Source: Bacteroidota bacterium
GTDB taxonomy: Bacteria; Bacteroidota; Bacteroidia; Chitinophagales; Chitinophagaceae
Length of the DNA: 38,126 nt
Reading direction: 5' to 3'
Assembly: GCA_023429985.1 (NCBI GenBank)
Contig: JAEZCV010000099.1
Coordinates: 1-38,126 of the forward strand
The translations under genes were made by a program, and so were the position numbers. Every line of letters starts with the position of its first letter. Within the stretch, counting starts at the first letter, position 1. Positions 37,402 through 38,126 of the stretch are shown in pieces. The notes beneath the pieces are model-generated. The model had not been told where the DNA came from and ran no database searches. It worked only from the letters and a program-made list of their open reading frames with translations.

Positions 37402-38126
37402 CCATCCTGGTTACAGGAAGCAATGGCCAGCTTGGCTCCGAGTTAAGGGAGCTGTCGGTACATTACCCCAAGCATCAATTCATCTTTCTTGACCGCGAAA
37501 GTTTTTCGCTTGAAAAAGAAATGAGCGAAGAAGTATTTAAAAAGCTTAAGCCAGGTGTATTTATCAACTGCGCTGCATATACTGCTGTAGATAAAGCCGA
37601 GGAAGAAAGAGAATTAGCCATGCAGGTTAATGGAATAGCACCGGGAAAGATAGCTGCTTTGTGTAAGAAATATGGTGTAAAGATGATTCATATTTCAACT
37701 GATTATGTCTTCAATGGCAATGCAGGATTACCATTTAAAGAAGATGATCCTACCGATCCGCAAAACCATTATGGTTTTACAAAAATGGAGGGCGAGAGGA
37801 ATGTATTGAAAGAAAATGAGGAATCCATCATCATACGCACTTCATGGGTTTATTCTTCTTATGGGAAGAATTTTGTGAAGACCATGTTGCGCTTATTTAG
37901 CGAGAAAAAATCCATTAACGTGGTAAGCGACCAGGTGGGAAGTCCAACTTACGCCGCCGACCTGGCCGAAGCCCTAATGCAGATCATTGAATCCGGCAAA
38001 TGGGAGGCGGGCATATATCATTACAGCAATGAAGGAGTAACCAGCTGGTACGAGTTTGCTGAGGAAATAAAGCAACTATCCGGTGCTTCATGCACTGTAC
38101 ATCCCATTCCCACCACAGCCTACCCC
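37398..38126 (+). CDS. rfbD: dTDP-4-dehydrorhamnose reductase (runs off the right edge)
   Basis: A reductase frame from the ATG at 37398 (overlapping the rfbC stop, ATGA) to the window edge, 243 codons with no stop. It has Gly-Ser-Asn-Gly-Gln-Leu-Gly-Ser-Glu, Asn-Cys-Ala-Ala-Tyr-Thr-Ala-Val-Asp, Ile-Ser-Thr-Asp-Tyr-Val-Phe-Asn-Gly, the catalytic Tyr-Gly-x-x-Lys, Ile-Arg-Thr-Ser-Trp-Val-Tyr and Asp-Gln-Val-Gly-Ser-Pro-Thr. Family length is about 290, so some 45 residues are missing at the end. It makes dTDP-L-rhamnose using NAD(P)H. rfbA and rfbB would be expected just beyond the window. Confidence 0.95.
   Translation, partial: MTILVTGSNGQLGSELRELSVHYPKHQFIFLDRESFSLEKEMSEEVFKKLKPGVFINCAAYTAVDKAEEERELAMQVNGIAPGKIAALCKKYGVKMIHISTDYVFNGNAGLPFKEDDPTDPQNHYGFTKMEGERNVLKENEESIIIRTSWVYSSYGKNFVKTMLRLFSEKKSINVVSDQVGSPTYAADLAEALMQIIESGKWEAGIYHYSNEGVTSWYEFAEEIKQLSGASCTVHPIPTTAYP

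Overview
The window looks like chromosomal DNA of a Bacteroidota bacterium, most likely a member of the Chitinophagaceae or a close relative. This rests on three things: protein families typical of that phylum (paired DUF3857/transglutaminase-like proteins, a cysteine-free anti-sigma-like membrane protein next to an ECF sigma factor, a DUF6263-like lipoprotein); recurrent TAnnTTTG -7 promoter boxes, usually without Shine-Dalgarno sequences; and moderate AT-richness with uniform codon use. I see no prophage, IS element, CRISPR array, rRNA or tRNA gene. The taxonomic call is an inference.

Layout. 1-5.6 kb: the 5' end of queG (leftward), two overlapping DUF3857/transglutaminase-like exported proteins of which only the second keeps the catalytic residues, a 145-bp inverted-repeat element, and a beta-lactamase-fold protein without a recognisable SxxK. 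5.7-11 kb: clpB with a clear terminator, an orphan PAS histidine kinase, a 38-residue membrane protein, an unknown protein and a membrane-anchored cupin. 11.2-16.3 kb: a stretch dominated by eight very small, hydrophilic, probably disordered proteins (one a KGG-repeat stress protein), interspersed with thioredoxin, a degenerate receiver protein, a DUF1905/YdeI-type protein, acylphosphatase and intergenic repeat elements. This stretch is the best candidate for an undescribed, stress-related gene set.

16.4-21 kb: a conserved lipoprotein, an ECF sigma/anti-sigma pair, an NlpC/P60 peptidase, and a tightly overlapping leftward operon of lipoprotein, crcB (fluoride channel), ppa (fluoride-sensitive pyrophosphatase) and a half-length TSUP permease. 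21-24.6 kb: phoH, an inverted octamer array, and a two-domain glycosyltransferase fusing a DPM1-like GT2 domain to a polytopic GT-C-like domain. 24.6-28.2 kb: glutamate dehydrogenase lies behind ccmC and a ccmD-like gene, with ccmB upstream. The full-length ccmB frame has no ATG, GTG or TTG but has an ATT codon 7 nt after an AGAGGAGG Shine-Dalgarno.

28.2-32 kb: a DUF6263-like lipoprotein, thymidine kinase, a conserved protein of unknown function and the Kdo transferase waaA. 32-38.1 kb: a rightward nucleotide-sugar operon (DegT/WbpE-like aminotransferase, UDP-glucose dehydrogenase, UDP-glucuronate decarboxylase, TviB/WbpO-like dehydrogenase, rfbC, and rfbD cut by the window edge). It would supply UDP-glucuronate, UDP-xylose, an N-acetylhexosaminuronate and dTDP-rhamnose for surface polysaccharide, in keeping with the neighbouring waaA.
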